Origin: Rhodobacter sp.
GTDB lineage: Bacteria > Pseudomonadota > Alphaproteobacteria > Rhodobacterales > Rhodobacteraceae
Reading direction: 5' to 3'
Length of the DNA: 7,984 bases
NCBI GenBank assembly: GCA_027482795.1
Contig: JAIXVS010000257.1
Span: 1 to 7,984 of the forward strand
Made by a program: the position numbers and the translations under genes. The first letter of the stretch is position 1. Each line of letters opens with the position of its first letter. Below the pieces are notes generated by a model. That model had not been told where the DNA came from. It saw nothing but the letters and a program-made list of their open reading frames with translations, and did not search any database. Positions 5,187-7,984 of the stretch are shown in pieces.

Positions 5187-7764
5187 TTACCTTAGATTTG
5201 GCGCGCGTGGGGCGTTTGCCTTTGCGCTGCGCGATGTCTTCGATCACCTCGCGAATAGCGGTGATATCTAGGGGTTTGACCATAACGGCGGTCGCCCCCG
5301 CATCTTCAAAGCGGTGAATGTCATCGCCCACAGCGGCGGCGGTTAGGCCGACAATCGGCATGGTGTTGCCAGCGGCGCGCAGCGCGGCAGTTAGGGCATC
5401 GCCTGCCATTTCGGGCATAAACAAATCGGTAATCAGCAGGTCTGGCGGATCGGAGGCAATTTTTGCCAGCGCCTCGGCCCCGTTGCAGGCCAATTCAACA
5501 CGGCCCACAAAGCGGGCCAGCTTGGCCATCGTCACCTCGGCAACCAATGCGTTATCTTCGGCCAGCAGCACATAGATATTGGGATAGCGGGCCTGCTTTT
5601 TGGCAATCACTGCCGCAGGGGGCAGGGCAGGGGACTGATCGGGAACAATTTCTTCTGGCAGCTCGATCATAAACCCCGTGCCGCCCCCCACTGGCGTGAA
5701 ATGGGTGATCGTGCCGCCCAGTATTTCGATAGAAGATTTGGCGATATACAGGCCAAGCCCGCTGCCATCGACAGGGTTATTGGGGTCTTGCGCGCCGCGT
5801 TCAAAGGCTTGGAACAGGCGTTCGACCTGATCGGCCGCAATGCCAACGCCGTTATCGGTGATTGTCCATCGGCTGATGGGCTGCCCGCCAGCCATAACAG
5901 CATCAAACCGCAGGGTAATGGCGCTGCCTTTGGAATGAATGATCGCGTTGCGCAGCATGTTCGATAGGGCTTGGCGCAGGCGCAACTGATCGCCAAGGCG
6001 GGGCAGGCGCGCGGCATCGCTGAGGGGCAAATGAATGGTCATGCCCGCCTCGCGCGCGATTTGCGCGAACATATTGCGCACCGAATCGGCCAGTTCGGCT
6101 GGGGAATAGGCCGTGCGCGTGATGGGCAGGTTTTGCGATGGGTTCACCGTTTGGCGCATATCGGCAAGGGTGCTGAGCAATTGGTCAATCCCCTCGCGCA
6201 GCTGTTTGCGAAGCTTTACGGGCACATGGCGGTGCGGCAATTCATCGATCAGCATCGACACCACCGATGCTGGGGTGCGCAGCTCGTGCGAGACAATGGA
6301 AAACAACTGGCGCTGCCGTTCCTGCCGCGATGACAATTCGGCCAAGGTTTCCTCTAGGGCGCGTTCTTTCTCGTGCTCGCCCGTCACATCCAGCACAAGG
6401 CCGTAAGCCACCTTTTCGCCGCTGGGCGCAGCTTCAAACCACAGGCAAATGCGCAGCACTTGCGCTGTTCCATCCAAATGGCGCGATAGGGTTAGGTTGA
6501 CGCTGCCCACTGTCTGCCCAGATAAGGCAAGGCGCAGGTCTGCCTGATCTTTGGCGTCGAACAGGGCGACAAATTCATCGACCGAGCCGAGCGGTTTGGT
6601 CGACAAGATACGCTGCACCGAAGCGTCGGTGCGAAAGGCACGGCGGCATAGGTTAAACGACATCAGCCCCACATTGGCAAAGTCGCGCACCATCGACAGC
6701 CGCCGCATTGCCGCCTCGCGTTGACGCAGCAGATGCAGGGTATGCGCGCGCAATGTGGGCGCAAGCACGATCAGGGTCAACATGGCCAACGCCAGATATT
6801 CCAGCTTGGTTTGCAAAGGGTCGCTTAAATGGGCGGTCGAGACAAAAGTTCCCGTCAGTGCAGAATATATTGGAATGCCGATGATGCAGGCTGTCATCGC
6901 AATTTTGTTCGGCAGGGCGGTTATCAGCAACAGCGCCAAAAGGCACACGTCCAAGGTTTGGTGCAATTCCAGACCCGCGCCATGCAAGATTGCAAGGGCA
7001 AGAAACGCGGTGGACGCAACAATTCCCAGCACAAGCGCGCGGCGCGAAGACACCTCGAAAACGCCCAGCAAAAAGCCGCTGGCCACCACCCCGCCCTTTA
7101 TGACCCGTTCGGCTGTGGCGGGCAAATAGTTGGGGCCAAAACCCAGATCAAGGCGCGTATCTATGGGCAAGGCTTGTGCCGTTTGCCAAAACACCCATGT
7201 TTGCAGCGCGCAGAATGCCACGAACACAAAGTACAGCGCCAGAACTGTAACCAAATCGATGCTATAAGGCGGTGCCAAATGTTGCAGGCGGCGCACGATT
7301 AACATCGACAGCACAGCAATCGCGGTGCCCGAGACGATATGATATAGATATATTGCAACAATAAGTTCAGGCGAATTTCTGCCCAGATGTATCCAAGAGG
7401 TGCCGTCAGAGTGATGCAACAGAAACGGGATAAAATATACGGCGCTAAAAGCGGCCAGCGGTATCCAAACACGTGAAATTGGATACAGCATCACCCCAAT
7501 GATCAACGTATAATAAGCCACATGAGGGGACAGGTTGACGGCAAATCCTGCGTGGCCATACATAAACGCGCCATAACTTAGGGCCACTGTCCAAAACACC
7601 ACCACAGCAAAATAGATCAGCGACAATGCCCCGTTATCGGCGGCGAGCAGCTCGCGAATTTGTCCCAATTTTGAACGTTCAAAATCGCGAAACACAAAAT
7701 CAAAGCTGGGGTCAAGCGCGGCTGGGTCTAAGGTAACTGTATCTACTTTCAAAACCACCCCCAA
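5176..7764 (-). CDS. Hybrid sensor histidine kinase/response regulator with multi-pass membrane sensor
   Basis: An 862-residue inner-membrane signalling protein. After about 45 soluble residues come roughly ten hydrophobic segments (about 46-66, 82-97, 98-116, 133-156, 169-194, 222-237, 243-263, 268-284, 287-305, 322-338). I cannot assign this sensor to a known family. Residues 350-465 look like a degenerate PAS-type domain, then a short coiled linker. The kinase core is complete: phospho-acceptor H493 in SHELRTP, N-box N602/N606, DNGVG (637-641), FQAFERG (651-657) and GSGLGLYI (667-674). A receiver domain follows (about 730-848) with E735/D736, acceptor D780, T808 and K830, and then a basic tail. 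There is no ATG in frame before residue 68, so the start must be TTG 7764, GTG 7758 or TTG 7752; none has a good ribosome site. No HPt protein or target gene is adjacent. Confidence 0.95.
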   Translation of the reverse strand: MGVVLKVDTVTLDPAALDPSFDFVFRDFERSKLGQIRELLAADNGALSLIYFAVVVFWTVALSYGAFMYGHAGFAVNLSPHVAYYTLIIGVMLYPISRVWIPLAAFSAVYFIPFLLHHSDGTSWIHLGRNSPELIVAIYLYHIVSGTAIAVLSMLIVRRLQHLAPPYSIDLVTVLALYFVFVAFCALQTWVFWQTAQALPIDTRLDLGFGPNYLPATAERVIKGGVVASGFLLGVFEVSSRRALVLGIVASTAFLALAILHGAGLELHQTLDVCLLALLLITALPNKIAMTACIIGIPIYSALTGTFVSTAHLSDPLQTKLEYLALAMLTLIVLAPTLRAHTLHLLRQREAAMRRLSMVRDFANVGLMSFNLCRRAFRTDASVQRILSTKPLGSVDEFVALFDAKDQADLRLALSGQTVGSVNLTLSRHLDGTAQVLRICLWFEAAPSGEKVAYGLVLDVTGEHEKERALEETLAELSSRQERQRQLFSIVSHELRTPASVVSMLIDELPHRHVPVKLRKQLREGIDQLLSTLADMRQTVNPSQNLPITRTAYSPAELADSVRNMFAQIAREAGMTIHLPLSDAARLPRLGDQLRLRQALSNMLRNAIIHSKGSAITLRFDAVMAGGQPISRWTITDNGVGIAADQVERLFQAFERGAQDPNNPVDGSGLGLYIAKSSIEILGGTITHFTPVGGGTGFMIELPEEIVPDQSPALPPAAVIAKKQARYPNIYVLLAEDNALVAEVTMAKLARFVGRVELACNGAEALAKIASDPPDLLITDLFMPEMAGDALTAALRAAGNTMPIVGLTAAAVGDDIHRFEDAGATAVMVKPLDITAIREVIEDIAQRKGKRPTRAKSKVRAA

Positions 7765-7890
7765 AACATCATCAGGTTCTAATAGGCACAGTATAATGGC
7801 AAGGCGGGGGATGACCGCACGATTATGGATAAATTACCCTGTCTTTTAGGATAGATGCATTAACCTATGGACTATTATTTTCAGCGCGGT
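7765..7890. other. AT-rich intergenic region upstream of the kinase gene
   Basis: This stretch is visibly richer in A/T than the genes around it. On the minus strand TATACT (7795-7790) is a plausible -10, about 26 nt before the first candidate kinase start, but no convincing -35 is found 16-18 bp upstream. TATAAT also occurs on the + strand (7792-7797) with no gene to serve. I see no other gene or clear repeat here. Confidence 0.35.
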
Positions 7891-7922
7891 AAAAACAAAA
7901 AACCCGCCAAGAGGCGGGTTTT
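7891..7922 (-). terminator. Rho-independent terminator of the tRNA-Ala gene
   Basis: On the minus strand AAAACCCGCC pairs over 10 bp with GGCGGGTTTT around a 4-nt loop (arms 7922-7913 and 7908-7899). It is followed by TTTTTTGTTTTT (7902-7891). It begins 6 nt after the CCA end of the tRNA and is a textbook terminator in that direction. Confidence 0.92.
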
Positions 7923-7928
7923 GAAGAT

Positions 7929-7984
7929 TGGTGGAGCCAGGGAGGATCGAACTCCCGACCTCTTGAATGCCATTCAAGCGCTCT
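7929..7984 (-). tRNA. tRNA-Ala (anticodon GGC), 5' part beyond right edge
   Basis: Read on the minus strand, the visible 56 nt contain the end of the D arm, an anticodon stem CTTGA/TCAAG around the loop ATGGCAT, the T arm with GTTCGATCC, the acceptor 3' strand and an encoded CCA (7931-7929). Loop positions 3-5 give anticodon GGC, which reads alanine codon GCC. Roughly the first 20 nt lie outside the window. An intrinsic terminator follows directly, so it is the last or only gene of its transcript. Confidence 0.95.

Noticed and set aside
7867..7984. + strand open frame running off the right edge through the terminator and tRNA
   Set aside because: It reads antisense through the tRNA-Ala gene and gives GGAREDRTPDLLNAI, a translation familiar from spurious tRNA-antisense gene calls.

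Overview
The window looks like chromosomal DNA of an alphaproteobacterium of the Rhodobacterales (Rhodobacter/Roseobacter type). The grounds are GC-rich coding sequence, familiar protein sequences, and the grouping trxB / lrp-type regulator / pgeF / NDUFAF7-like methyltransferase / lgt / ubiK. This is a judgement from protein character and gene order; no database search was possible. Most of the window is ordinary core genome, and I see no phage, transposon, CRISPR array or defence system.

Layout. (1) 1-703 (-): the N-terminal two thirds of thioredoxin reductase (trxB), cut by the left edge. (2) 704-908: a divergent control region with two inverted repeats. (3) 909-1412 (+): an Lrp/AsnC-family regulator. 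(4) 1413-1825: about 410 bp with no convincing protein gene but many predicted hairpins, ending in a strong + strand intrinsic terminator; this is a candidate non-coding RNA. (5) 1826-1948 (-): a possible 40-residue small protein. (6) 2051-4782 (-): a compact operon lgt -> NDUFAF7/MidA-type methyltransferase -> pgeF, with an ATGA overlap at the first junction and a 18-nt gap at the second. (7) 4912-5160 (+): ubiK/BMFP protein, divergent from lgt. (8) 5176-7764 (-): an 862-residue hybrid histidine kinase/response regulator with a multi-pass membrane sensor, converging on ubiK. (9) 7891-7984 (-): the 3' part of tRNA-Ala(GGC) with encoded CCA, followed by a textbook terminator.

How the genes fit together. 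Lgt anchors diacylglycerol on prolipoproteins in the inner membrane. PgeF is linked to peptidoglycan fidelity. UbiK assists ubiquinone synthesis, and the NDUFAF7-type methyltransferase is linked in mitochondria to respiratory complex I assembly. The central block therefore serves the envelope and the respiratory membrane. TrxB supplies reduced thioredoxin in the cytosol, and the divergent Lrp-type regulator may control itself and possibly trxB. The hybrid kinase has no visible partner or target gene here.

The least explained parts are the hairpin-rich stretch 1413-1825, the micro-gene at 1826-1948, the inverted repeats in the two divergent promoter regions, and the unassigned membrane sensor of the kinase.
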